From NCBI GenBank assembly GCA_017893485.1, contig CM030365.1, positions 30,960,289-31,024,288 on the forward strand: a stretch of 64,000 bases of DNA, given 5' to 3'. The DNA is from Hemerocallis citrina. Lineage: Eukaryota > Streptophyta > Magnoliopsida > Asparagales > Asphodelaceae. Position numbers and translations under genes: made by a program. Below the pieces are notes generated by a model. That model searched no databases. It saw nothing but the letters and a program-made list of their open reading frames with translations, and had not been told where the DNA came from. Of the stretch, positions 23,505 through 34,652 are shown in pieces; positions within the stretch are counted from its first letter, which is position 1; each line of letters opens with the position of its first letter.

Positions 23505-24655
23505 GTTCTTAACTCTAACTTTTTCCTTTTTAAGTTCTTGAAAAATCTCGTTAAAGCATTAAGTAAATCATTAGAGTCATAGTCATTACTTACTTGATTT
23601 TGAGACGCCATAAAACACACATTAGCAACCTCGTTTGTCTCTTCATTTTCTTCTTCCGATGAAGAGTCGCTATCATCCCAAGTTGCTTGGTACGCCTTTT
23701 TGTTCTTCATAAACTTGTTCTTCATGAACTTGTTCTTTATGTACCTGTCATTCTTGAAGTTGGACGCCTTTCCCTTAGGTTTTGCGTTCTCTAGTGGGCA
23801 ATCCTTCTTCATATGACCTGTTTTGTTACACCTGAAACAAGTTGGAGGTTCATTAGATTCCTTAGATTTTGAATTAAACTTACCTTTCCTTAGAAACTTT
23901 TTGAACTTTCTCGTGAACATGGCAATCTCTTCCTCATCTTCTTCTTCATCCTCGGAGTCCGACATGGCCTTGAATGCTAGTGTCTTCTTCTTGGATTGTT
24001 GAGGTTCTTGATCCTTCTTGTGCTCTTCAAGTTGTACCTCATATGCCATAAGATTTTCCACAAGATTCTCAAGAGAAAGTTGTGTTAAATCGTTGGCCTC
24101 TTCTATGGCGGTGGTCTTCTTCTCCCATTCGGGGGTTAATGCACAAAGTACCTTCCTCACCATCTCGGCTTGAGTGTACGTCTTTCCAAGTGCCACAAGT
24201 GAATTGGTATTGTCCGTGAACCTTGTAATCATCTCAGACACATTCTCTTTCTTCTTCATGCGGAACATTTCAAACCTGTGAACAAGAACATATATTTTAG
24301 ATTCCTTTACTTTATTTGTTCCTTCATGAGTTACCTTGAGTGTGTGCCAAATTTGATGTGTGGTTATTGCATTGGACACACGGTTGAACTCCTCCTTTGT
24401 AAGGGCACAAAATAGCGCGTTCATCGCCTTTGCATTGTTCATTGTTTGGTTCTTCATGTCATCGTTCCATTGTGCATATGGAATGGTAGGAGCGGTGTAC
24501 TCGGTCTCCGTCATGTTCCATATCTCATAGTTGATGGACTGAAGGTAGATCTTCATTCTAAACTTCCAATAGTTGTAGTTGGTTCCATCGAAGAGGAGTG
24601 GCCTTTGTGTAGATTGGCATTCATGGTATTGATTTACATTAGAAGTAGTTTCCAT
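23447..24655 (-). pseudogene. gag: Sirevirus gag (capsid and zinc knuckle)
   Basis: I place the start at the ATG at 24655 (METTSNVNQYHE), because codons upstream read through the primer-binding site and LTR. The capsid segment (LLFDGTNYNYWKFRMKIYLQ, then ESKIYVLVHRFEMFRM) precedes an acidic run (SEDEEEDEEE) and one CCHC knuckle (CFRCNKTGHMKKDC). A GNT-like lysine-rich linker with short KNKFMKNKFMKNK repeats follows. The frame drifts after about 23550, where an indel breaks the join to the coiled-coil tail. Gag would assemble the particle and bind element RNA. Confidence 0.93.
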
Positions 24656-24664
24656 TGTACTCAA

Positions 24665-24682
24665 CCAGGCACTGATACCAAG
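24665..24682 (-). promoter_or_regulatory. Sirevirus primer-binding site
   Basis: Next to the 5' LTR the minus strand reads CTTGGTATCAGTGCCTGG, a one-mismatch version of the initiator-Met type site TGGTATCAGAGC. It defines the inner LTR end at 24683. Confidence 0.8.
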
Positions 24683-26127
24683 TGTTGGATCCTGTAGGCA
24701 AGGCAAGAAACACTAGAGGGGGGTGAATAGTGTTGTATCAAAAAATAATTGCAGAATTGAAAGTTATCTTCTGTTCAGTCGACTATAAAAGAGATATCAG
24801 TCCACTAGGGCATCAGAATAGAAAAGTATTTTAGACGAGTCTGATAAGTCAACTTAAATAAGAGAGACAGTCGACTCGCCAGAAGAGTTTTTGAGACGTT
24901 TGTTATATCAGTCTGATCAGACGACTTAGAATGGATATCAAGTCGACTTACCAGAAAGATTTAGAGTAAATTGAAATGCAAGTAATGAAAAAGTTCAAAG
25001 AGATACAACTACAGAGATTCCAATCACAGAGTACACAAGATGTATCCTGGTTCGGTCCTCCCGACCTACATCCAGTACCCAAGCAACCCACTTGAGATTT
25101 TCCACTATTCTTGAAAATGTACAATAATACCCTACGACGTTAGATAACAACCTTGTCCAACCTGTAGTCCTCTCTCACACCTACAGAGAGCAACCCACTC
25201 TTCCACAAAGAGTGAAAACCTGACTCTACAACCTAGAATCCTACTCTCCAACCGAGAGGATAAGAAAATAATAAAAGATATTACAATCAACCTATAGCCT
25301 TGTTGTGATTGTGATTTTGTACGTGGCTATTTGGTCAACTTCTGAATTCAGTCCAAAACGAATTCAATGTTATGCTGGACTGAAATCAAAGAACCAAGAC
25401 TTAGAGATTAGAGTGCTTTGTATGAAAAACTTTTTCTTTGAAAGCAAAATACTTAAACTTTTTCTCAAAAATTCTTGGAATCTTTCCATGGTGATTCTAA
25501 GGCTCTATTTATAGAGTAGAATCCCTGGAACGTTGTAGAAATAGTTCCTACAACTGATTAAAACGGATATAACTTTTTGAAATCAAAATTTTAAGTTTTG
25601 AAATCAGTAAACTGTCAAAACGGCTTGAACAGTCGACTGGGTTGCCGTTATGAGTCGACTAGTGAGAGTTTGAAGAAGTTCAGACAGTTTTGTACAGGTT
25701 CAATTAACTGGGCCTTAACGGCAGTCGACTGGTAGTCAACAGATGATCTAGTTCAACTGTTTCAACCTTCAAATTTTGTAAAAGACACATTTATAAAATT
25801 ATGTGTGAGTGTGTGTGTGACAAGGTTGTACATCAATCTAAGACTCAATCAAAGAGAAAAACTACATTTATTTTACAAGAAGCACAAACTATAAGACATT
25901 GAAGCTTTGGTCTTGACTTGAGTCTTGAGTCTTGAGTCTTAAGTCTTGAGTAAAGCTTTAGCCATTGTCTTTGTATGAAGCTTTGCTTGATCATTCGTCA
26001 GCTTTAGAACCTTGTGGCTTGCTTGATCAATTTGGTTTGAGGCTTTAACTTTATACAACCTGCAATATATGAGAAGTAGCACAATAACTTTGCATTTTTT
26101 TGTAATCATCAAAATCAAGAATCAACA
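24683..26127 (-). repeat. Sirevirus 5' LTR (complete)
   Basis: 1445 bp, ends TGTTGG and TCAACA (plus-strand reading), followed by CATAC. It diverges visibly from the 3' LTR (several substitutions per 100 bp in the first 300 bp plus a 25-bp indel), so this is not a recent insertion. It contains AGTCGACT palindromes in the outer 250 bp and the inner half, a GAGTCTT array near 25917-25950, and a TATA box at 25505-25514. Confidence 0.93.
25505..25514 (-). promoter_or_regulatory. TATA box in Sirevirus 5' LTR
   Basis: CTATAAATAG on the minus strand, conserved in both LTRs. Transcription toward the left would start about 30 bp downstream and enter gag. Confidence 0.7.
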
Positions 26128-26132
26128 CATAC
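26128..26132. repeat. Target-site duplication CATAC, right copy (Sirevirus)
   Basis: CATAC follows the LTR end; the left copy is at 10758-10762. Host sequence on both sides is continuous LTR-A when compared with 6130-6200. Confidence 0.9.
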
Positions 26133-27151
26133 ATGCCTTTTTGTTAATACTAACAAATAACTAAGCCGGGGTTTAAGGGAAAGATCTAGTAGTGGACAAT
26201 ATAGGAGCCTGTACTCGGAAGGAGACTTGTGTTTCCTGTATGACATGTTACCGACCAAGTTACCAATCAAGTTTACCAATCAAGTTAATTTCTGTTACCG
26301 ACCAAGTTACCAATCAAGTTATCGATCATGTTTACCGACCATGTTCTGTGATTCTGTGATACCCAAGTACATGACCTATAGAATCCCCTACGAAATCTAA
26401 AATCAACTTGTTTGAATGTAGCAACCATGCAGTAAAAGTATGGATGCATGAAGTGCTACCTAGATAGTAATAATACAAGACTTGACATACACGATTACCC
26501 ATTACATTATACCTATACATGATACTTGACACTTGTTTACCTGCTTGCATGACACTTGATACATGTTACCTGTACCCTGTTAGCATATTACATTACTTGA
26601 TTCTGTTCATGATTTATGCTAGTTCTGTTTTGTTATCATGTCTATACCATTCTACATAGTTTATTCTTTCCCATGTACTTGTATCCTGCACTAAAAGCGG
26701 CCCGTAACTTGCATTGGCGGGAGTTTGTTTTCTTTTTCCTTTTCCTGCAATTTATTAAATTGCAGATTTTGGAGATCAGCTACAAGATGGAATAGGCAAG
26801 ATGAGATACTAGATGCTGGAGTTTTGCTATCATGATTTCTTGCTATTATTATTATTTCCTGTTTTGAACAATTGTACTTGTACTTGGATTTATTTTTATT
26901 TAGGCAATGTGACCCAGGATATTGACTTGTTCAGATCTAGTTTATTTGAGATTAATATATGTTGTTTTAAGTAATCCTGTTGGTATTTTGATTCATATAT
27001 GCATGCTTGGTTGACTTTTCTTGCTTCCGACTCTGATTTTCTTGTGAAATGTTGTAAAGATCCTGACTGCTTATGGATGATGAAAACCATTCGCTGGACT
27101 TAGTCACGTATCCGTATTCTGTATTCTCTTTTTGGGAAGTGGAGCGTGACA
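26133..27151 (+). repeat. LTR2 of the LARD-like element, 3' part (family A)
   Basis: Continues LTR2 after the Sirevirus and matches 6140-7130 of LTR1. It ends GAGCGTGACA at 27151. The next ten bases (AGGTTTTTAG) still resemble the LARD interior start at 7131 (AGATTTTTAG). Sequence then switches to inverted LTR-A. Confidence 0.85.
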
Positions 27152-27161
27152 AGGTTTTTAG

Positions 27162-28423
27162 AGCACAAGATAACATATGAATAACACGCAAATATACAAC
27201 AAGAAGTGGTCAATCCTAGGTTATTTCTTGTCATGTATGTCGTGAGGCAACTATGGTCGAATCAACACAATAGAGACAATATCAACAAGGAGATTCACAC
27301 ACAAATTGTCTCTAGAACCCAACTACACTACAAACAATATTTAGTGCTTGTATTTACAAAGGAATTTAATACAAGTTACTTGCCTTATAGACGACGACGA
27401 GAACGACGAAGCAAGAATAACAGGAATGGATTCCCGGGCAACGAACACGAACTCAAAGAACGAACTCCGAACGAAACACGAACGAGAACACGGCGAAAAC
27501 CGAACACGAAAATATCTTGCGAACACCACAATGAGCGAATCCATGTCAAAACTATCACACGGACTCAACCAATACCACACTCGCATCAAGAGAGGGTCGG
27601 GACCACACGAAGAGTTGGTCGAACTGCGGGGAGGCACGATTGACACAGCTGCTGGTGGTGCGTCGGGAGGTCTAGGAAAAAAGGTATGCAGGGAGAAGGG
27701 GTCTCGGCCTGGTGGTGTTACGATGCTGAGGAGGGCCGTCGCAGTGGAAGGGGGAATCAGGAAGCACAGCGGTCGGTGCAGGAGGTGTGGTATAGGGCAA
27801 TAGGGACCTCTAGTTGCTGCAGGGCCCGATGACGGGAGGCCAGAGAGGGAGAGACGAGGGAGATGGGTGTCGACGAGGGTGCAGACGGGGGGGGGGGGGT
27901 CGAAAGGAGAGGTGAACGGGAAGAGGTGGAAGACGAAGGGACAGCTACATGGGGAGACGAAATGGCTGGAGTGAACAAGGAGTCGGGAAAGAGATGGGCA
28001 TGAACAAGAGGTAAAGCATGGGTTTAATAGGTGGCTGGGTAGGTGTAGAAGATGAATAGGCTAAACACAGGGGTTATATACAGGAATAGGGTTAGGGTTG
28101 TTAACGGGTTTGGGTCTGTGATAGGGTATGGGGTAGTTATAATGGGTAATTTAGAGTTAATGGGTATTGGATAATGGGTATGGTGTATTAAATGGGTATT
28201 GGGTTTCAGGTTTTGGGAAAATAAATAACCAATAAAAATATTCTTTATAATAAAAATGTAATTTGCATTACAAAATATTATTCATTTAAAATACTACAAA
28301 TACAGTAAGTGAATAAAAGTGAATTTTTAATAACCAATCAAAAATATCCATAATAACTATAATACTAATGACAATAATAATAATAAGGCCATGATAAAAA
28401 TAATAACAGTACTACCAATAACA

Positions 28424-28457
<34 letters not shown>

Positions 28458-28642
28458 GAATTGTATTACAATATAAAAATCATAGAAATAGTTGCAAATA
28501 AATTTATTGACCGAAAACAAATTTTAATAGGAGATACAACAATACATTTTGACAAGAATTTGAAAACGAAAAATAATTTGCGAAAATTTTAAATATAGAA
28601 AATACACAAAAAAATACGTTTTTTGGGAAAACAGGGGTTACA
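27162..28642 (-). repeat. LTR-A inverted copy, 5' segment (split solo LTR)
   Basis: Reverse complement of the first 1.48 kb of LTR2 (8092 to about 9572), ending with GGGGTTACA at 28642, followed by GACAA. The TATA-like element lies at about 28066-28079 on the minus strand. It includes a run of 13 G at 27887-27899 and a TAA microsatellite at about 28421-28457. Open frames of 145-151 residues on both strands here are low-complexity and lack conservation with sister LTRs. Confidence 0.85.
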
Positions 28643-29215
28643 GACAACCTCAGAGCATCCCTTGCCAAGAAGCCTCCTCGGGATTCCTCGGAACTCTTGC
28701 TTAGGAGTGAGAAATACATCCGAGCGGAAGAGGCACTCACCCGCCACGCTCTTGAGGGATCATCCTCTGGGAACAAATGGAAGGGCGCTGAAGATGAAGG
28801 AGCTAAGAAGCTCCAGAAAGACAATGGAGGCCAGCATCGCCCTCCTCCCCGCTTCAAGAAATTCACTCCCCTCAACCCGAGTGTCTCAGCTATCCTGATG
28901 GAGGTCGGGAATGAGGGTCTTATCCCACCACCACCAAAGATGAATACTCCGGGCAAAAAGAGGAACATGTATACGTGGTGCTGCTTCCACAGGGACCACG
29001 GCCACGACACAAATGACTGTCTAGCTCTAATAGATGAGATCGAGACCCTTATTCAGAGAAGGCAGCTCTCCAGGTTCGTGAGAAAAGACAGGGCAGATCC
29101 TCCTCCGCCCCCCAGGGGGCTAATAAGCGAACCGAACGGAAGGCCGAGACCCCGGATGTTGAAGCTGAGGCTATACTACATCTCATACACGGAGGCCCAA
29201 TGGGGGAAGATTTGA
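28643..29215 (+). pseudogene. gag: Tat-1 gag, C-terminal part with zinc knuckle
   Basis: Resumes gag after the GACAA duplication: RASLAKKPPRDS, then SEKYIRAEEAL, matching Tat-2 (VSLAKKPPLDF, EKYIRAEEAL). A CX2-3C-type knuckle follows (CCFHRDHGHDTNDC), then a proline-rich tail and LKLRLYYISYTEAQWG. It ends at a TGA at 29213-29215; Tat elements normally read on into protease. Confidence 0.9.
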
Positions 29216-29805
29216 ACTCCTCCCAAAAAGCCTGCGTCCAGGAAGTAAATTCTGTGTAGAACTATCCTCCCCCCAAAGGCCTTGGGGTCCCTGTCACTTT
29301 TTCAGATAGAGATCTGGAGGGCGTCTGAATGCCCCATTGTGACGTGTTGATAATAAACCTCTACATGGCCAACTTTGATGTGTGTCGGGTCCTAGTTGAC
29401 AATGGCAGTTCGGTCAACATTCTCTTTCTCGAGGTCTTTCAGGGACTTAAGCAATCTAGGGAGCTACTCAAGCCCGTTGGCTACACTCTCCACAGGTTCA
29501 CAGGGGTGCCAGTGACGATCGAATGTGTCATAACTCTCGACGTAACCGCTTGCAAAACCCCAACAACCCAGACCGAGTCGATGGATATAATGGTGGTAGA
29601 TGTGAAGGCAGCTTACAACATCATCTTGAGCCGACCAGGCCTAGCTGTTCTCCAGGCCATACCCTCGGCCTACCACATGAAGATGAAGTTTCCCACCATG
29701 GCAGGCATGGGAGAAGTCAGAGGGAGCCAGGAGGCGGCTCGCAAATGCTACATGACCTCAGTGGGAGGACCGGTCCTCTCCCTTGAAGCTCCCCCAAGGG
29801 AGTAG
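29216..29805 (+). pseudogene. pol: Tat-1 aspartic protease region
   Basis: Reading through stops at 29213-29215 and near 29326 it matches Tat protease: FSDRDLEGV, PHCDVLIINLYMANF, then the active-site segment VLVDNGSSVNILF (D-N-G in place of D-T/S-G, also seen in Tat-3). It is followed by YHMKMKFPTMAGMGEVRGSQ. The main open frame is 29329-29805. It would process the Gag-Pol polyprotein. Confidence 0.88.
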
Positions 29806-31107
29806 CCAACCTATATCAGAGCCGATCGATGAGCTGGAAGAGGTGGCCTTCTTAGAAGGAGACCTGACCAGAACATTCCAGATTAGCAAAGTCCTACCTT
29901 CCCCCGTTAGATCCGACATCATCCACTGTATAAGGAGAAATCGCGATATGTTCACCTGAACTACGACTGACATGCCGAGCTCCTCGTGCACCACCTCAGT
30001 GTCTCTTCGGGGGGCCAGATCTGTCCAGCAGAAGCGACGCAAATTCACCCCCGAGCACCAGCAAGTCATCAAAGAAGATGTTAAGAAACTCTTGAAGGCT
30101 CGGTTCATACAGGAGGTCAACTATCCAAAATGGCTGTCCAATATCATGATGGTTAAGAAAGCCAGCGGGAGCTAGAGGATCTGCATTGACTTCACGGATC
30201 TAAACAAAGCTTGCCCCAAAGATCCATTCCCACTCCCATGCATTGATGCCCTAATTGATGCAACCTCGAGCCACGAACTCTTAAGCTTCATGGATGCATT
30301 TTCTGGGTACAATCAGATCAAAATGTTCCCTTCAGACATTCCGAAGACCTCTTTCGTCACTGACCAGGGTCTACATTGCTACCGGGTCATACCCTTCGGC
30401 CTTAAGAACGTCGGTGCCACCTACCAGCAGCTTATTAACAATGTCTTCAAGGAACAGATCAGGCGGAACATGGAAGTCTATGTAGACGACATGTTGGTGA
30501 AGAGCGTCAGCAAATCGGATCATGTCTCTGATCTCCAAGAATATTTTAACGTGTTCAGGAGACACAATATGAGACTGAGCCCGAACAAGTGTGCGTTCGG
30601 CGTCTCATCCGGCAACTTCCTGAGGTTCATGGTTAACCAAAAGGGTAGAGGCCAACCCCGAGAAAATTCAGGCCATACTCAACATGGCTCCCCCCTCCAA
30701 TGTTAAAGATGTTTAGAGACTCACCGGATGCCTTGCCGCCATAAGGCATTTTCTCTCCAAGTTCGGAGAAAAATGTCTCCCGTTCTTCAAGGCCCTCAGG
30801 GGGGCTAAAGGTTTTGAGTGAGGGCAACAGCAGCAAGAGTCCTTTGATTAGCTCAAGACCTACTTAGTCAACCCCCCACTCTTGAGCAAGGCCAAAGCCC
30901 AGGGAAGTCCTCTACATATACCTCGCCACTTCAAAGCAGACCCTCAGCGCTGTTCAAGTAAGAGAAAAAGACAAGACGCAGAGGCCTATCTACTATGTGA
31001 GTAAGGTCCTCAGGGATGCTGAACTCCGTTATCCGAAGCTAGAGAAGATGGCCTACGCGTTGGTCATGGCAGCCCGAAAGCTCCGCACATACTTCTAGTC
31101 TCACTCA
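29806..31107 (+). pseudogene. pol: Tat-1 reverse transcriptase and first RNase H
   Basis: A frameshift after 29805 leads to VQQKRRKFTPEHQQVI, LLKARFIQEVNYPKWLSN, then a TAG at 30173-30175 where the family has Trp (TGG to TAG). RT motifs follow: DFTDLNKACPKDPFPLP, SFMDAFSGYNQI (motif A Asp), FGLKNVGATYQ, VYVDDMLVKS (catalytic Asp pair) and LRLSPNKCAFGV-like. Frame breaks at about 30640 and later leave the connection and RNase H region (30700-31107) only in pieces (for example RDAELRYPKLEKMAYALVMAAR near 31014-31080). Confidence 0.9.
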
Positions 31108-31695
31108 ATGGTCGTTCTTACCGACCAGTCGCTCAAACAAGTTCTCCACAATCCCGAAACCTCGGGGCGCTTTATGAAATGGTCTATCGAGCTGAGCCAG
31201 CATGATATCAGCTACCAGTCTCGAACCGCTATTATGGCTCAAGCCCTAGCGGAGTTCATAGTAGAAAGCATAATTCTTGACACCAGCAAAGCGATAGAGG
31301 AATCCCCGTTCTGGACAGTGTATGTTGATGGGTCCTCGTGCGCCGATAGGAGTGGAGCAGGAGTCATCCTAGCTGGCCTAGATGTTCTCAAATACTCACT
31401 TCGTATCAACTTTCAGGCATTTAACAACGAGACTAAATATGAAGCCCTTATAGCCGCCGTCCTATGTATGGCTCGCAAGGCCGGAGCCAAGCATGTGAAG
31501 ATTTTTAGCGACTTGCAGCTGGTGGTGAACCAAGTATCAGGGGAATACAAAGCGCGAGACGGTCGCATGGCAGAGTATTTGGCCAGAGTCAAAGAGCAGA
31601 TGGTCTCTTTCGAGGATGCACAACTCCAGCGAATCCCCTGCGAAGATAATGCACAGGCGGATGCCCTATTGAAGTTAGGTTCCTCTTCCCTCTAA
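31108..31695 (+). CDS. pol: Tat-1 second (additional) RNase H domain
   Basis: An open frame of 195 residues. The start overlaps the end of the classical RNase H (VLTDQSLKQVLHNPE), followed by GRFMKWSIELSQHDISYQSR. A full extra RNase H then follows with acidic residues in order: VYVDGSS (Asp), FNNETKYEAL (Glu), KIFSDLQLVVNQ (Asp), EDNAQADAL (Asp). Such a dual RNase H layout is known from the Tat lineage and is diagnostic here. It is the best preserved Tat-1 domain but is part of a polyprotein that is broken upstream and downstream. Confidence 0.9.
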   Translation: MVVLTDQSLKQVLHNPETSGRFMKWSIELSQHDISYQSRTAIMAQALAEFIVESIILDTSKAIEESPFWTVYVDGSSCADRSGAGVILAGLDVLKYSLRINFQAFNNETKYEALIAAVLCMARKAGAKHVKIFSDLQLVVNQVSGEYKARDGRMAEYLARVKEQMVSFEDAQLQRIPCEDNAQADALLKLGSSSL

Positions 31696-33065
31696 GGGCT
31701 CGAACAAACTGTCTTAATAGAAGTCCTTCTGAGGCCTAGCATCGAGGAAGAGGATCCTGAGCCAATAGAGACACTGCCCTTAGAACTCGGGGAGAATTGG
31801 ATAAGGCCCCTGCTCGAGTTCTTCAAAGATGGGATCCTCCCCTTAGACCCTGAAGAGGCTCAAAAGATCTGAACCAGAGCCAAGCGGTACACACTCATCA
31901 AGGGAGTCATATACAAACTCTTCTACACTCAAGTAGATAGCATACCCTACTTGAGATGTCTCTCCCCTGAGGAAGCCCAGTATGCCTTGAAGGAAGTCCA
32001 TGAAGGAATGTGTGGCGCTCACTTGGGACCAAGGTCCCTCACCCACAAAATCTTGAACTATGGATACTTCTTGCCCACTCTCCTTCGTGATGTCGAACAA
32101 CACGTTCGCCAATGCGACCCTTGCCAAAAATTCTCAACAATCTGCCGCTTACCTCAAGCCCAGCTCTCCTCTCTATCCTGTCCAACCCCTTTTGCAATGT
32201 GGGGAATGGACCTGCTCGGGCCTTTCCCTCCCGCACCAGGCTAGCTAAAGTTCCTTGTTATGGCGATCGACTATTTCTCTAAATGGATCGAAGTTGAGCC
32301 CCTAGCGATGATCACAGAGAATAGGGTGCAGCGTTTCTTTTGGAAAAATGTTGTCTGTAGATTTGGTGTGCCTCGAATCTTGTTAACAGTTCAAGGGGAT
32401 AGCCTTCCACACTTTTTGCGTAGACCTGGGCATTCAGCAACGATTATCCTTGGTCTCCCACCCACAGTCCAACGGTCAGGCAGAGAATGCCAATCTGCAA
32501 AATTCTCTCCGGCCTGAAAAAGAGACTAAGCCAGTCTTCTAAGGATTTATGGGTAGAGCAGCTCCTCAATGTGCTCTGGAGCTATCACACTACGAAGAGG
32601 ACACCCACAAGAGAATCTCCCTTCAATCTCACTTACGGCTCCGAAGCCGTCATCCCACTAGAGGTCGGACTACCTTCCCCCTGCTTGATCGCCTACAACG
32701 AAGAGCAAAATGCAAATAAGCTTCGTGATAACTTGGACCTCATCGATGAGATCCACGAAAGATCTTCCATTTGGCAAAAAAATTATCGACGTAGGATCGA
32801 GCAATCCTACAACAAGAGAGTCCGCCCTACAAATCTCAAAGAAGGAGATTTAGTGCTCAGAATGTTATCAATTTCTTTTCCAGGTAAGAGAGGCAAGCTA
32901 GCACCTAATTGGGAAGGACCATACAGGATCTCCAAAGTTGTCCAACCTGGTGCTTATCAACATGAAGACCCAGGGGGCAAGAAAGTACCAAGGACATGGA
33001 ATGAGGAGCACTTATTGAAGTACCAAGAGGGTGTTAAAACACCGCTCCAAGTAACTTCTAGCTAG
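31696..33065 (+). pseudogene. pol: Tat-1 integrase
   Basis: After a TAA at 31693-31695 come the HHCC zinc-binding region (VHEGMCGAHLG, then CDPCQKF) and the core start WGMDLLGPFPP (first Asp). A stop at about 32242 follows, then LVMAIDYFSKWIEVEPLA. The region that should carry the second Asp (about 32385-32400) reads LTVQGDS and looks deleted. The Glu segment (HPQSNGQAENAN) is present only in a shifted frame near 32455-32500. The C-terminal frame 32487-33065 is open with the family signature TYGSEAVIPLEVG and the SH3-like end LAPNWEGPYRISKV, then TWNEEHLLKYQ. Confidence 0.9.
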
Positions 33066-33625
33066 CTCTAGAGCATTTCTAAGTTGTTCCTTTCTTATTT
33101 ATTCTGTTTTTTGCACATGTAATAATGGCATGCAACTCAGAAGAAGCCACTCAGTAGTTACTTTTAATAAAAAGCATTTCCCTCTCTCAGAAAAAACTAT
33201 TGTCATAATGTTCTTTAACCGAGCACAAACTCTCTCTAAACGACAAGCTCGGAGTCCAACACTTGGTTCGATGCTGCTTTTGCTACTTGTGAACGAGCGA
33301 GTACAAAGTAGCTCACCATTCGGAATTGCTCCTGCAACTGTTGATACTCTCTAAACGACCAGTTCAAAATCCAACATTTGGTTCGATGCTGCTTTTGCTA
33401 CTTGTGAACGAGCTAGTACAAAGTAGCTCACCATTCGGAATCACTCCTACAGCTGTTGATACTCTTGTGAATATTAGCAAAACACAATTCTCACAAGAAG
33501 CTTGAGAAATGGGTACATTATTTTATCAAGATTTGAGATACAAGTCTAATTCTAGACCTAAAAACACATACATTATTTCATCAAGATTTGAGATGCCGGA
33601 CTCATATGGAACAAAGACTACAAGA
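33066..33625 (+). other. Tat-1 spacer between pol and antisense ORF, with two tandem duplications
   Basis: Non-coding. A 115-bp unit beginning CTCTAAACGAC is tandemly repeated (33234 and 33349). A shorter repeat containing ATCAAGATTTGAGAT recurs about 60 bp apart (about 33525 and 33577). The stretch lies between the convergent pol and antisense ORF ends, so it would be the shared 3' region. Confidence 0.7.
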
Positions 33626-34380
33626 TTACAAAATTCTGCCATAGCCCCTCCTAGGGAGCGGGATGCTTCTATTAAGCGACACGCTATGTTGCTGTCGCCT
33701 CGTTTTCGCAGAGGTCTCTAGGCCAGCGAGCCGAGTAGTATCGCCGACACCCAAGAGCCTAACAGTTGCCGCGACAGATGCCCTGCTCGACAAGCCTGCC
33801 ACTCTGCTTTGCGCATCCCCAGGGCATCGCGAGACGGGAGGCGAACGAAGCGCCAATTCGTGGAATGACCTTCCTTGATCATACTCACCCCGAGGGTAGG
33901 AAGTGCTTCTGACATTACTCCCCTCAGAAAGCCACCATAGAAAAAGATTCTCTGCCTCTAGCTCGACGACCCGCTCCTTCAATGAGTTGTCCGTCACTTT
34001 AATCTTCAAGCGAGGCATTCGGCCTGAACCACCCCAACGGGAAACATTGGAGATAGTCCTACGAAGGTGCGCCACCTCCAGACTCTTCTCTAGCACCACG
34101 TTCTTCATCTAATTGCTCTCGGATCTCGCCTCGATTGGGAGTGACGAAGGAAAATAAGTCTCAAGCCTTGACTGACAGCCATCAAGGGGCAGGAATCCTC
34201 GCCTTCGGGTGGCACCTCACAAGTCCTCTCCTCAAGGCGCCTCATCTCAATGTCCCGACGAGCCAGGGCCACCCTTAGATGACCTGCCTCTCGCTTGGCC
34301 ATATAAAGCATCTCTCGAGACCGAGCTAGCCCCAACTTGACGATGCCGAGTTCAGAATGGAGACGAGGCACCTCGCTATC
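33626..34380 (-). pseudogene. Possible extra 3' exon(s) of the Tat-1 antisense ORF, coiled-coil
   Basis: Minus-strand frames encode heptad-rich protein: VPRLHSELGIVKLGLARSRE, then VALARRDIEMRRLEERTCE, and after a frame change ENLFLWWL preceded by SLKERVVELEAE. The stretch is preceded by a good acceptor (pyrimidine-rich, ending TTTTATAG at about 34381). The upstream exon at 34653 ends in a stop, so it is either an alternative or later exon or a separate antisense ORF. The last frame ends at 33626. Confidence 0.5.
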
Positions 34381-34652
34381 CTATAAAATTCAACAAAAGA
34401 TAGGCAAAAATCTCTTAGATCGAGAAAAATCAAAAAACGTGACTTCATATCCAAATAGGACTACAGGATAGTTCTATGTAAAATAAAAGTTCAATGATTA
34501 ACAAAAGTCACAAGTGTTGCCACACAAAAAGGGTTTGCATAACATAGTAGGGATGCAAAAGCGGTGACCAGTCCGCTATTAGGCATCGCTACAACCGGAC
34601 AAGAAGAAGAGATCTACGACTAAAAATGAAATTAAAGAATCTACGAAGGAGG

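Larger units (their letters stand above)
10763..26127 (-). mobile_element. Sirevirus-type Ty1-copia retrotransposon with envelope-like ORF
   Basis: Minus-strand element with 5' LTR 24683-26127 (1445 bp) and a 3' LTR beginning at 10763. Both outer ends are TGTTGGATCC and TCAACA, flanked by target duplication CATAC (10758-10762 and 26128-26132). The order on the minus strand is PBS, gag with CCHC knuckle and a long coiled-coil tail, protease, integrase, RT, RNase H, then an envelope-like ORF before the 3' LTR. That copia order (integrase before RT) plus an ORF after RNase H fits the Sirevirus/Maximus lineage. It is dead: there are frameshifts, stops, two tandem duplications and active-site changes. 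A gypsy remnant has replaced the inner end of its 3' LTR. Confidence 0.92.

Noticed and set aside
27206..27803. 145- and 151-residue overlapping ORFs in inverted LTR-A
   Set aside because: They translate the LTR leader in antisense; frames are not preserved between copies.
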